64,000 nt of DNA, taken from contig CAVQOL010000027.1 of the NCBI GenBank assembly GCA_963714415.1, positions 248,001 through 312,000 of the forward strand, written 5' to 3'. Below the pieces are notes generated by a model. The model was not told where the DNA came from and made no database searches. It was given only the letters and a program-made list of their open reading frames with translations. Made by a program: the position numbers and the translations under genes. Shown here in pieces: positions 28,274 through 38,856 of this stretch. How positions within the stretch are numbered: the stretch's first letter is position 1; the number at the start of each line of letters is the position of its first letter. Origin of the DNA: JAGXRK01 sp963714415 (GTDB lineage Bacteria; Bacteroidota; Ignavibacteria; Ignavibacteriales; Ignavibacteriaceae).

Positions 28274-29650
28274 TTAATTTCTGTTTTCTATATGATATTT
28301 TTCCATTAAACGATAAATCGTAGCTCTTCCGAGCTTAAGTTTTTTTGCTGCTACTACAATGTTTCCATTGGTTACTCTCAATGCGTGTCTTATAGCTTCT
28401 TCTTTCAATTTTTCAAAAGGTAAAATTGTTTCGTCGCTGAATAAAGGACTACTAGTTTCAATATTTGCACTATCTTCCGTAGCCCTCAGATGAGAAGGTA
28501 AATCATCAACATCAATTAGGTCCGAATCTGTTATTATAATACATCTTTCAATGGTGTTCTCAACTTCCCTAACATTACCGGGCCAGTTATATTCGTAAAT
28601 AATTTTTAATGCCCGTTTAGTAAAGCCTTTTATATGCTTATTTAATTTTTCACTGAACTTCTTAATAAAATGCTCGGCAAGTATAAGTATATCACCTCTT
28701 CTGCTTCTTAAAGGCGGAATAGATATAGGGAAAGAGTTTAATCTATAGAAAAGGTCTTCCCTGAATTCCTTATTCTCAACTGCATGCTTCAGATCTCTGT
28801 TGGTAGCAGAAATGATTCTGACATCTGTTTTAATAAGTTCTGTTCCACCAACTCTTTCAAATTCTTTCTGCTGAATTACACGTAGCAATTTTGCCTGTAG
28901 AAGCATTTCAAGTTCACCGACTTCATCTAAAAAGATTGATCCGCCGCGTGCAATTTCAAACTTACCGAGTTTTCTTTGATGAGCGCCTGTAAATGCACCT
29001 TTTTCATGACCGAATAATTCACTTTCCAAAAGTTCTCTGGGAATGGAAGCACAGTTAACCACGACAAATGGTTTATCTTTTCTTATTCCATTATAGTGAA
29101 TAGCTCTTGCAATTAATTCTTTACCGGTGCCGCTTTCTCCGTAAATAAGAACGGTTATATCATTATCCAAGACTTTCGATACAAGTTTAAAAACATCCTG
29201 CATTCTTCCGTCGGCAGAGATTATATTATCAAAACTATATTCCTGTTTTACATTCTCCCTAAGATTCTGCAGTTCTTTGGTAAGGTCATAATTTCTTATG
29301 GCGTTTTTTATTGATAGTTCAAGCTTCTGCTGATCGATCGGTTTGGTGAAATAATCGTATGCGCCGTAACGAAGAGAGTCAACTGCAACTTCAATGCTTC
29401 CCTGAGCAGAAAGCATGATTACAGGAAGATTTTCATCTAATTGCTTGATTTTTTTTAGGGTTTCAATACCGTTAGCTCCCGGCAACATTATATCAAGTAA
29501 AATAAGATCTGGTTTTTTATTCAGATTTTTAATAACATCTTCTCCATTGGAGTAGATTTCAACCAGGTATTTCCACTTATCCTTAACCCAATAAGAAAGC
29601 AGTTTAGATATTGCTTGTTCGTCATCAACGATAAAAATGAGTTTTTCCAA
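28274..29650 (-). CDS. NtrC-type sigma-54-dependent response regulator
   Basis: A 458-residue regulator: receiver (IFIVDDEQAIS, LILLDIMLPGANG), AAA+ domain (GESGTGKELIARAIH, ELFGHEKGAFTGA, GSIFLDEVGEL) and a C-terminal Fis-type HTH (NGNIVVAAKKLKLGRATIYRLMEKY). The intact GAFTGA loop contacts sigma-54. It lies between the PAS kinase upstream (15 bases) and the STAS gene downstream (17 bases), so the kinase is the likely partner. Target promoters unknown. Confidence 0.93.
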   Translation of the reverse strand: MEKLIFIVDDEQAISKLLSYWVKDKWKYLVEIYSNGEDVIKNLNKKPDLILLDIMLPGANGIETLKKIKQLDENLPVIMLSAQGSIEVAVDSLRYGAYDYFTKPIDQQKLELSIKNAIRNYDLTKELQNLRENVKQEYSFDNIISADGRMQDVFKLVSKVLDNDITVLIYGESGTGKELIARAIHYNGIRKDKPFVVVNCASIPRELLESELFGHEKGAFTGAHQRKLGKFEIARGGSIFLDEVGELEMLLQAKLLRVIQQKEFERVGGTELIKTDVRIISATNRDLKHAVENKEFREDLFYRLNSFPISIPPLRSRRGDILILAEHFIKKFSEKLNKHIKGFTKRALKIIYEYNWPGNVREVENTIERCIIITDSDLIDVDDLPSHLRATEDSANIETSSPLFSDETILPFEKLKEEAIRHALRVTNGNIVVAAKKLKLGRATIYRLMEKYHIENRN

Positions 29651-29664
29651 AACAGACCTTAATT

Positions 29665-31269
29665 TTATCTTTCTTTAATATTTTTTAAAAGTTTAAGAAT
29701 TACAGTAGTTCCTCTTTTAGGTTCACTCTGCACTGTTATTAATCCTTTGTGCAAATCTACGATTTGTTTCACAAAAACCAATCCTATCCCTGTGCCAATC
29801 ATCTCTGTTTCTTGCTTTCTTCCTTTATAGAACTTCTCAAAAATAAAAGGCATCTCTTTTTCGGGAATACCAATTCCCGTATCTGAAATAATTATTTCAA
29901 CTTCGCGATATAAATTACTAATAATTACAGTTATTCTTCCGCCAGAATCAGTAAACTTAACAGCGTTATTCATCAAAGCTTGTATTGCCTGACCAATTCT
30001 TTCTTTATCTGCCTCAATGATTATTTTTTCTGTAAGAATTTCCAAAGTAAAAACAATATTCTTTAACTCTGCAAGTTTACGATTTTCTTCTGCTATTGAT
30101 TTTGTTAATTCAACTATATCGAACTGAGTTTTATTAAGTGTTATAACGCCTGCTTCCATTCTGGAGAGGTCTAATACATCGTTGATAAGCTTTGCAAGTC
30201 GTTTTCCTTCGTTAAGTATTATTGAGTTGAACTCCATCCTGAGATCACCGGTCATTTGTGGATCAGAATTAATTGTTTCAGAAAATCCTACAATTGATGC
30301 AAGTGGTGTACGAAGCTCATGAGATATATTGGATACAAATTCGCTTTTCATTCTGTTCAATTCATCCAGTAAAGCTTTATGCTGATTTGAACGGGCTCTT
30401 TCTACTTTGATCAATCTTTCAGATTCAATTAAACGAGGCTCCAAATCTTTTAGGCTGGACTCAAGTTGTCTTATTATAGTAATGTTTCTTCCCACACCAA
30501 GAAGTCCAATTATTCTGTTATCAGAGAAGATTGTCTTAACATTCAAGTCAACATAAACCTTTTTTTCATACTTGGTTATGAATGTTGCTTCAAATTTTCC
30601 GTCGCCCCTGATTTCAATAATTTTTGACAATTCTGAATTTGTATAATTAAGAGTATCTGTATCGAGAAAATCAGTTAGATGCTTCCCAATAAATTCATCG
30701 GCTTTGTAATCAAGTAACTCAGCGCCGGGATTATTTATTGATAAAAAACATCCTTCGTTATCAACAATAAATACAATATCGCCCGAAATTTCATTTAGCT
30801 CTCTGAAAAAATCTTTCCAATTCCCCATTTCTAAAAGCTTCAATGATGTTAGTAAAGACCTGTCAGAATTGAAATTGAGAATAAATTTACCAATCGCTTT
30901 TATCTGAGCATTAAAAAACTCCATTTGATATTGAGGAATGTTTTTTTGTTTTTCTGAATGTGAGTATGATAATAGCAAAAAAAAGTTACGTTCATTTTTT
31001 GAAAGTTTTATTTGCTGATAATGATGCAAGTAACCTTTTCTTTCACTGATCTCGTTATTGAAAGATGATTCTACTGCAGCAGATACATCTTTCTCGTCAA
31101 CTATATGAAGCAATTCATTAACATAAATTAATATTTCGGGCAGGATTTTGGAATTACCTTTACTTGCTAGATTAACAAGTGAGTAACCATCAAAATAAAG
31201 AAGAGATGCCTCTTCGGCTGAGGTATAATCTTTTAAAAGCGTAAGGATATTTTCGATAAAATTTAGCAT
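29665..31269 (-). CDS. PAS-domain sensor histidine kinase
   Basis: A 534-residue protein without membrane segments. An unrecognised N-terminal region of about 160 residues precedes a PAS domain (DIVFIVDNEGCFLSINNPGAELL), then HisKA with His in FVSNISHELRTPLASIVGF, and a HATPase with ISDTGIGIPEKEMPFIFEKFYKG and GTGIGLVFVKQI. It begins the operon that continues with the NtrC-like regulator, STAS protein and PP2C phosphatase. Confidence 0.9.
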   Translation of the reverse strand: MLNFIENILTLLKDYTSAEEASLLYFDGYSLVNLASKGNSKILPEILIYVNELLHIVDEKDVSAAVESSFNNEISERKGYLHHYQQIKLSKNERNFFLLLSYSHSEKQKNIPQYQMEFFNAQIKAIGKFILNFNSDRSLLTSLKLLEMGNWKDFFRELNEISGDIVFIVDNEGCFLSINNPGAELLDYKADEFIGKHLTDFLDTDTLNYTNSELSKIIEIRGDGKFEATFITKYEKKVYVDLNVKTIFSDNRIIGLLGVGRNITIIRQLESSLKDLEPRLIESERLIKVERARSNQHKALLDELNRMKSEFVSNISHELRTPLASIVGFSETINSDPQMTGDLRMEFNSIILNEGKRLAKLINDVLDLSRMEAGVITLNKTQFDIVELTKSIAEENRKLAELKNIVFTLEILTEKIIIEADKERIGQAIQALMNNAVKFTDSGGRITVIISNLYREVEIIISDTGIGIPEKEMPFIFEKFYKGRKQETEMIGTGIGLVFVKQIVDLHKGLITVQSEPKRGTTVILKLLKNIKER

Positions 31270-31362
31270 TGAATTACTAAGATACGTGGTTAAAATATAA
31301 TGATTTTGATTTTAAATCAATCATTAAAGAAAAGAAGTTTTTTACAACCCCGAATTGATATT

Positions 31363-34300
31363 TCAATTTTTTACATTTTCTTTCTGTAGAGCTTCATAGT
31401 AACGGCGTATAAGGTCTTCAAAATCTTTTTTATAGCCTTCACGAACTGCACGATTTAATTCGTCTTTAATTTTGTTTTTACCCTTATCCGATGAAAGATT
31501 CAGCTCAGAAGGTGATTGCCGAACAATGCTCTGCCCTGTTTCCGATCTTCTTTCTTTTTCAAAATCTCTTTCATTAATAGATCGCTGAGCATCAATCAGT
31601 TTAGATAATATTCTTTCCTGTTTTTGAATTAGGTCATCATCAAGTCGTTCTGTATTCATATCGGTAATAACTTCCTGCATTTGCTTTACAATATTTTCCA
31701 GGTCAGCAGGAATTTTTTTCGATTCACCGGAAAGTTTTGCTTCTTCATTTAACTGTTCGAGGGATTTTCTTATAAGGTCTTGCTGCTGACCAAGTCGCTG
31801 AAGATCTGCCAGCTGTTCAGAAGTTGGATTTCCCTGCATCATTTGCTGAAGCATTTGAGTCATATTATTCAAAGACATTTGCTGTCCGCTCATCTGCTGA
31901 AGCTGCTGCATAAGCGACATCATTCCGCCTCCGCTGCCTCCTTGCATCATTGATTCCATTGAGTTTTTTAACATTGAAGCGGCTTCATTTAAATGTTTCA
32001 TCGCTTCACCCTGAGTAATTGCTGCAAATGGTCCATTACGGTTTTGCATAGATTGTGTCGATATATCCATTTTTTGATTTGCATTACCAAGCGCTTTTCC
32101 CATTTCCGGTGAAACAGCAAAAGTTTTTTGAGAGAGATCTGAAAGCTGCTGTAAAAGACGATTAAGATTTTGCTTTAAACTATTTTGCTGTTGTGCATTT
32201 TCTGTGAACTGTGATGAATTCGGATCGAGTCTTTCAGATTGTTTCTTTAGTTCTTCCTGCTGCTGAGATAACTTAAGAAGGTTATCAAGTATTCGCATCA
32301 TATCAGTAAGCACCTGCATCTGGTTCTGCTGCATCATCTGATCTTTCATCTGCTGAAGCATTTCCATCAATTGTTCCATATTCTGACTCAACTGCTGCTG
32401 ATTCTGTTGTGCCTCCTGCATCTGGTTTTGTTTCATTTTCTTTGATGCTTGTTTAGACAGTTCTTCATTCATTTGCTTCATGAACTCTTCAAGAAGTTTT
32501 TGCATTTCCTCAGACGGCATATCTTCTATCTCGTTCATCTTTTCGGAAAGTTCTTCCATATTTCCGGATAGTTTATCCAACTGTTGTGAAATCTCATCCT
32601 GCTTCTTACTTAGCTGCTCAGAATTTTTTCTGATTATTAGCATCACTTTGCTTTGTTTGCTCACTTAGTTCTTGCTGCTGCTCAGTTATTTGTTCAGTTC
32701 TTTTCATCAGTTCATCAAACTTTTGTTCAACCTGGATTCTTTTAAGAAGGTTAAGTGTTCGTTCAATACTTTTTTTGAAACGCTCTTCATCAATCTTCAT
32801 ATTCTGCATTTCATTCTGTGTCATATTCCTGTTCATCTGTTCGAGCATATCTCTTAGTTTTTCCATCGCTTTTTTCATCTCGTCGCTGGTAAGTTCGCTC
32901 ATCAACTCCTGAAGCTCCATATATTTTTCTAAAGTCTCTTTCGACAAGAGATCATTTTTCTGCAATTCCTGCTGCATCTTCTGAAGATTTTCACGAACAT
33001 CACTCATCTTTTCCTGGAGTTCTTCAAACTTATCAAGAGCTTTTTCAACTTTTTCTTTTTCTTCCCAGGTTAATTCTTTTTTATCCTGCTTCAAATCCTG
33101 ATCAATCTTTTCTAAATCTTTTCTTAGCTGTTCTGCTTCTTTAAGGGTTTTACTGAGTTCATCAACAGCTTCATTCTGAACTTTATCAACTTGAGTAAGT
33201 AATTCATCTAATGAAGGCACTCGGACATTGAAGACCGATGTTTTCGCTGACTTAGGTCCACCCACATTGTCATTATCAAAAATCTCTAAGTAGTAAGAAT
33301 AAATATCATCAACAGCAGGCAGAAGCTGTGTGAGATTCCAGACATAATTAATGTCAACTTCTTTTTGTGATGACTGAATTGGAATTTCAATGGAAGTGAA
33401 TTCTTCCTTTAGCTGTTCATATTTTGATCTCGATAATCTATAATAAAGCAGCAGTTTTGTAAATCCGAAATCATCTGAAATTCTTGCACTTAGAGATACA
33501 CGATTATCACTTCCGAGCGAAATATCCTTTCCGGGAAATAATAATTCAATTTGCGGGAACTCATCGAAAACAGGTTTAATAAAGTATGTTATAGCATTTT
33601 GATTCTTGTTATTTTTTTTATCACGGATTATTATTCTGTACGAAGTTTCTTTTCTAATCCTGAAATTTCCTTGTGCAATATTATTATCTGACTTTAATTC
33701 AACTTGAGTTGTGTCATCAAATTCAATAAAGGCTGATAAGAGTTCTTTTGTAGATGAAAGCGAAATATCAATCCTCGAACCAATAAGCGCAGTAATATTG
33801 CCATTATCTTTTTGTTCAAATGGAGGAATTTTTGAATACGCTGGCGGATTTATTTTGAATGAAATTGTCTTAATGATTGGTCTGTCTACCACATCAATTC
33901 TGTAATTTTCACTTTCAAGTTCATCAGCCCGAACAAAATAATTAAATGATGAACGAACAGATGCTACTTCAAACATGTAATCTTTGAGAGAATCCGCAGT
34001 CAACTTAAATTCCGAGTATTCGGTTTGTTCATCTTCTTTAGTAAATAAAATTACATTAGCAGGCTTGTCACCATAAATTTTTATTTCTATTTCAAATGAC
34101 GATCCTTTTGTTATTTCGGCATTACCGGGTATAACTTCAAACTGAAATCTTGCCGGTGGAATAAACTCACGATCGAATTGAATCAACCTGCCAGATGCTT
34201 CAGTTAATCCTGGAATGAGCAGAAAGAATAAAGCTGCAAATAATATAGATACAGAAAAATTTATAACCGGTTTTTTAAGAGAATCAAATTTAATAACGGA

Positions 34301-34747
34301 ACCGAACTTAATAGATTTCGTTTTATCATAAACACTTTTAAAGGCGGCTTCAATAAGAAAAAATGAATAAAGATGTGAGTCCTTCACTGCTAAAAGCTGC
34401 ATTGCATTTTTCAGATCATCCTTAATTTCGGGGAAATGAAAGCCGACTTTTCCTGCAGTTTCTAAATAATTTCTTTCAGTAAAAACATTAAAGTATTTAA
34501 ACAAAGGAACGATAACATTAAAAAGTAAAAGGGCAAGAACTGTAATCAAAAAAACAAAAAATAAAATTGTTCTTACTAATGACGAAAGATTTCCTAGCAA
34601 CTCCACAAAACTGAATAAAGTAAAAAGTGAAATGCCAATCAATCCGGTTTTCAATAAACCAAGAAGAATCAAACGCAGATATTCCTTGCGGTCAGTAAAT
34701 TCTAACCGGTTAATTATTTCTTTGTAATATGTTGATTCAATATTCAT
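31363..34747 (-). CDS. DUF4175-type membrane protein with long Gln-rich coiled coil (one apparent frameshift)
   Basis: The first part (34747 onward) has membrane segments near residues 27-50, 55-80 and 165-185, then extracytoplasmic beta-rich regions and long charged coiled coils. The second part is Gln/Met-rich coiled coil. They sit in different frames and join at the six-base run 32624-32629, where removing one base gives NNQKNSEQLSKKQ and about 1127 residues, the usual size for DUF4175 proteins. A GTG at 32664 with a separate start is an alternative but less likely. The start overlaps the DUF4159 gene by 4 bases, implying a joint function; the family is often near MoxR/BatA genes. Confidence 0.7.
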
Positions 34748-35417
34748 TTTAATGATTGACTCAATGCAAATACGACTATGTTCGTTCCAAACTTAAGAGC
34801 TTCCTCTCTAGTTTCTGGAGGATTGTTATGAACTTCAGCATCCGCCCAGCCGTCACTGGGGTTAGATTCATACGTATAATAAACTGCTAGTCGTTCATCG
34901 ATAAATATCCCGAATCCCTGCGGTGGTTTTTCATCATGTTTATGGGTTTTCGGCGGACCGTTTTCAAACTTATAAACGATGTTATAAACAGGATGACTAA
35001 ACGGCAATTCAATAAAATCATTTGCCGGAAAAACTTTTTTCATTTCGCGTCTTAAAGCATTATCTAGACCATAATCATCATCAATATAAAGGAAGCCGCC
35101 GTTCTCAAGATATGTTCTTAATCTTTTTACATCATCATCGGAAAAGACTACATTACCGTGACCTGTCATAAATAAAAACGAATAAGAAAATATTTCATCC
35201 GATGAGATATCAATAAACTGGTAACGTGCATCTACCTTAATATTCGTATTCTGTTTGATAAAATTTAACAAATTCACTTCTGCTGATGGATCATTATACC
35301 AATCAGCACCACCGCCATATTTCAAGACGTGCAATTGAAAATGCTCCGGTTGATTGAGCAAAATACCCTAGTGGTATTAAAAAGCAGTAAAAGTAGTATT
35401 ATTAAGTATAATTTCAT
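34744..35417 (-). CDS. DUF4159 domain protein (two apparent frameshifts)
   Basis: The main part matches DUF4159: LKYGGGADWYNDPSAEVNLL, FLFMTGHGNVVFSDDDV, NGGFLYIDDDYGLD and ELPFSHPVYN, with KPPQGFGIF near the end. Upstream, the signal peptide (MKLYLIILLLLL from ATG 35417) and a linker lie in two other frames. Removing one base from 35379-35383 and one near 35321-35327 restores MKLYLIILLLLLLIPLGYFA, a linker and LKYGGG, about 223 residues. The GATase-like fold is exported. It overlaps the DUF4175 gene by 4 bases. Confidence 0.7.
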
Positions 35418-35589
35418 CAATTAATCAGCAATAATGTATCAGAAAGATATGAAATCTTTTGGGGCAAAATATAGTCATTTTAGAAGTGTAGAAATAAGAA
35501 AGGCGACTTCTTGAAATCACATCTTAAATAACTCGAGGATGTCTTAAATGGGTAAGTCTCATTTCGGCCCCTACAAGTGTACTTCTTAA

Positions 35590-36310
35590 TCAGTCTAATT
35601 GGAGATGGGACTTCCTTTCAAGTAATGCTTTCCGTTTCTTCTCCGGAAATTTTTCTATTGCATATCGCAGCATCGTCCTCGGCATTGTTTTATAATGCTT
35701 CTTTAAGAACTTTTCTTCCGTCTTTAGATCTATTTTACCTATCTCTCTCAGCATCCAGCCTACAGCTTTATGAATTAAATCGTGTTTATCGTTAACCAAT
35801 ATTTCGTAAATCTTCAGAGCATCTGTAAAATCTTTTTTCTTTATAAAAGTAAAAGTTGATAGAACTGCTATTCGCTTTTCCCAAAGATCATTTGACTTAG
35901 CAAATTTGTAAAGAAGACTTTTTTCTTTATCCAGTAAATATTCACCAAGTATTTTCGGGGCGGAAAGATCAACTAAATCCCAGTTATTAATTCCTTTTCT
36001 ATAATCAAGATAAAATTTTACAATTTTTTCTTTTTCATTCTCATCAGCTTTCTGAAATCTTTCAACAAGAATTAAGCAACGCAATTAATCTTTCTTCATG
36101 ATATTTTGAAGTTATAAGTTCTTTAAGTTCATTAAAAGAAAGATCTTTAAACTTTTTTGCGAGTTGTCTCTGAACAGGAACTACAATTCCAAGAAATATA
36201 TCTCCTTCAGCATATTCACCTTTACCGGTTTTAAAAAACCTTTGAAGAAATTGTGCTTTCTCCGGATTTGATAGTTTCTTTATGTCTTTTCTAAATGTTG
36301 ATAAACTCAT
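35590..36310 (-). CDS. AlkD-like DNA alkylation repair protein (one apparent frameshift)
   Basis: The HEAT-like repeat protein resembles AlkD DNA glycosylases, which remove 3-methyladenine and 7-methylguanine. N-terminal GIVVPVQRQLAKKF is followed by the frame break near 36074-36078, then NNWDLVDLSAPKILGEYL, WEKRIAVLSTFTFI, DLIHKAVGWMLREIG and MPRTMLRYAIEKFP, which hold the conserved Trp and Asp residues. Removing one base joins IALL and ILVERF into about 239 residues. Confidence 0.82.
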
Positions 36311-36391
36311 TTAAAGATTTCACCATTTAACCTAACAGTTAACATTATAACTAAAATAGTTCGGCGTTTAGGGTCTGTTACGAAACATATA

Positions 36392-36481
36392 TTTGTCATT
36401 TCGACCGGAGAGAGAAATCTAAAGAATGTTCAAAGATTTCTCAGTCATCCGTCAACCGACGGATTCCTTCGAAATTACAAA
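36392..36481. repeat. REP-like interspersed palindromic element
   Basis: About 90 bases with imperfect inverted ends: TTTGTCATTTCGA on the left and TCGAAATTACAAA on the right, and inner AGAAATCT and AGATTTCT arms. Similar GTCATTTCGACCG..AGAAATCT palindromes are common between genes in Bacteroidota genomes. It sits between the alpha/beta hydrolase stop and the AlkD-like gene. Confidence 0.6.
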
Positions 36482-36486
36482 TTAAT

Positions 36487-37915
36487 TTATTTAGTAGTTT
36501 CATTAAGCCAATTAGTAATTATATCCAATGCAACCGGCGAAAATGTTTCTTCAATTTTTGCATACTCAAGAGGCGAACCGGTTTCTGCTGTCTGAAACAA
36601 ATGATTTAATCCGTTCAGTTCTTTCAAAGTAAAATCTTTATTTCCACCTTTCTTCAAGGCTGCCTCAATTGCGGATAAATTTTCTTTTGGCGGCACCTGT
36701 AAATCTTTCTCTCCAATTATTGCAAGAACCGGGCATTTAACTTTCTCAAGTGTTGGTGCAGGATCATATTCAAGGAAATATTTAAACCAAGGTGTTAAAG
36801 CTACTCTTAATTGCATATTAAGAAAGGTTTCAGGATCACCAATTTTTTCTTTTTCTTCCTCGGTCATTTCCATATACTCTTTCCAGAAAAATTCCTTAAT
36901 GTTTTTTTCTGCCACACTCATATCATCAGTATTTTTAATTTCCTGATAAATTTTTGATGAAAACTCCAAATTTTTCTTTATTTCCTCTGCCGGAGTTCCG
37001 CTAGCTTCTTCTATTAATCTTGACTGAAGTAACAATATTTCTTCACCAGATAATCCGGGTCCAGCCATCAAAACAATAAATGCCACATCATCATTCTGCA
37101 CTGCAGCCATTGGTGCAATTAGTCCGCCTTCACTGTGTCCGATTAAGCCTATTTTTTTCAGATCAATTTCTTTACGAGATTTTCAAATACTCAATGCCTG
37201 CTAAAACATCCTTAGAAAAATCTTCTGTTGTAGCTGATTGAAAATCACCTTCAGATTCTGCAACGCCCCTGTCATCAAAGCGAAGAACAGCATAACCGTT
37301 TTTTGTTAAGTGATCTGACAGAACGAGAAACGGTTTATGCCCAAGCAATTCTTCGTTACGGTTTTGCGGACCTGAACCACTGATTAAAATCGCAACTGCA
37401 AAATTGCTGCCTTCCATCGGATACGTGAAAGTTCCTGCCAAAGTAATACTGTCCTGTACGTTTTCGAAATAAACATCTTCGCTGATATATGAAAAAGGTT
37501 CTTTCGGCTCTTGCGGACGGTTAATTGAAGTTGCTTCATCAACTTTATTTATAACAAGATCAAATGATTGTCCGCCCTGATTCCATTTACCGGTAATGAG
37601 TTCGGTTTCCCAATCTATTACTCCATTATAGCTTCCAGCAATTACTTTTACATCTACAATAATTGAATCGTCAATTAAGGTAACTGATTCTGTGGGAATA
37701 TCTTTTGCTCCTTGACTCGGACTATCCATTTTACATTCATAATTTCCTTCATCGTCTTTAACAAACTTAAAAACTATAGGAAGTTCAACTGTTTGATTAA
37801 TAACAAGATTACCTTCCCATATTCCAGTTAAATCTTTTTTAGTCTGTGCAGAAACATTTAACTGAATAAGTAAGAAAGAGATGACTACTGCGAATAATTT
37901 TATAAACCTCTTCAT
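36487..37915 (-). CDS. Secreted alpha/beta hydrolase (one apparent frameshift)
   Basis: Signal peptide MKRFIKLFAVVISFLLIQLNVSA, an N-terminal beta domain of about 100 residues (DLTGIWEGNLVINQTVELPI), then an alpha/beta hydrolase with ILISGSGPQNRN and RFDDRGVAES. The nucleophile elbow IGHSEGG lies just after the frame break at the four-base run 37180-37183; the Asp and His regions (AIIGEKDLQVPP, LNGLNHLFQ) follow. The joined protein has about 475 residues. The substrate is likely an ester or peptide. Without joining, the shorter parts would lack the catalytic Ser. Confidence 0.8.
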
Positions 37916-38072
37916 AATTGCTCCTTTGTAAAATTAAGAATAACATTATAGGTTAAATGATATGCTAGCAATAAAACTTAATTCAAAACGAACTTTAATT
38001 TTGTTATATGCAAATTTACTCAATTAGACTATTGCGTTGAAAGAAAAAATGATGATAGACTAATTGCGGAGA

Positions 38073-38282
38073 CTATTTTCTAAATAACCAGACAATCAAT
38101 GAAATCAGAATGCTGATAATCAGCATTGTTGTGATTGGAATGTAAAGCTTGAAATTTGGTTTGTTTATAAAAATATCGCCGGGAAGTTTTCCCAAAGGAA
38201 GTTTGGAAAGCCACGGCCAAAAAAGTCCGGCTAAAATTATTATCGCACCGATTAGAAGAAGATACTTTTGCATTTTGCTCAT
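38073..38282 (-). CDS. DUF2905 family small membrane protein
   Basis: A 69-residue protein with two helices and the family signature PLGKLPGDIFINKPNFKLYIP between them, ending in SLIVWLFRK. Function unknown. It overlaps the upstream Nudix gene by 4 bases. Confidence 0.8.
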   Translation of the reverse strand: MSKMQKYLLLIGAIIILAGLFWPWLSKLPLGKLPGDIFINKPNFKLYIPITTMLIISILISLIVWLFRK

Positions 38283-38683
38283 AACTCTGATAAGAGATGA
38301 TTATAAAATTCTTCAATCACTTCATTATAATTAAAAGCCAGTTTCATAGCAGATAATTCATCACGCGAAAAATAAGCGAGTCTTTGCCCTTCTTTCAAAT
38401 TGATTTTTTCTGGTTGAAGATCAATTCTTTTCCAAAAAACGTGATCAATAAGTTTTTCACTTTTATAAGTTTTAAACAAATTTATATCCCCAACTTTCAA
38501 TTCCATTTCTTCGAGCATTTCCCTTTTAACTGTTTCTTCAGGGATTTCACCAGATTCAACATGTCCACCCGGAATATCCCACATATTCGGAAACGGAATA
38601 TCAGGTTTATTATCTCTCAACAGCATCAATAATTTATTATTGCTGTTTATTAGCAGTATTCCGGCACCAATAATTTTTGTCAT
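38279..38683 (-). CDS. Nudix hydrolase
   Basis: A 134-residue protein with the Nudix box GGHVESGEIPEETVKREMLEEM (positions about 39-60, with the conserved Gly, Glu, Arg-Glu and Glu-Glu). Such enzymes hydrolyse nucleoside diphosphates linked to other groups. Substrate not predictable. It begins a two-gene unit with the DUF2905 gene. Confidence 0.85.
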   Translation of the reverse strand: MTKIIGAGILLINSNNKLLMLLRDNKPDIPFPNMWDIPGGHVESGEIPEETVKREMLEEMELKVGDINLFKTYKSEKLIDHVFWKRIDLQPEKINLKEGQRLAYFSRDELSAMKLAFNYNEVIEEFYNHLLSEL

Positions 38684-38856
38684 AACATTAAGTACATTAT
38701 TGCAATATTTTTATCTCAAATAATTTTTCCAGAGCAAAAGATATCTGAAAAAGGGACATAGTTATCCAAAGACAGTCTTGATTCTATGACTAAAATTAAT
38801 AATAAATCGGAAATAATTATAGCTGGTGGATGTGGCAGTTATACGAAATGAAATGA

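Noticed and set aside
35461..35575. Possible structured RNA with GGGGC and GCCCC ends
   Set aside because: The ends can pair, but I see no tRNA, tmRNA or known riboswitch elements between them.
38080..38316. Second reading frame overlapping the DUF2905 gene
   Set aside because: The DUF2905 frame carries the family signature; the other frame has no recognisable content.
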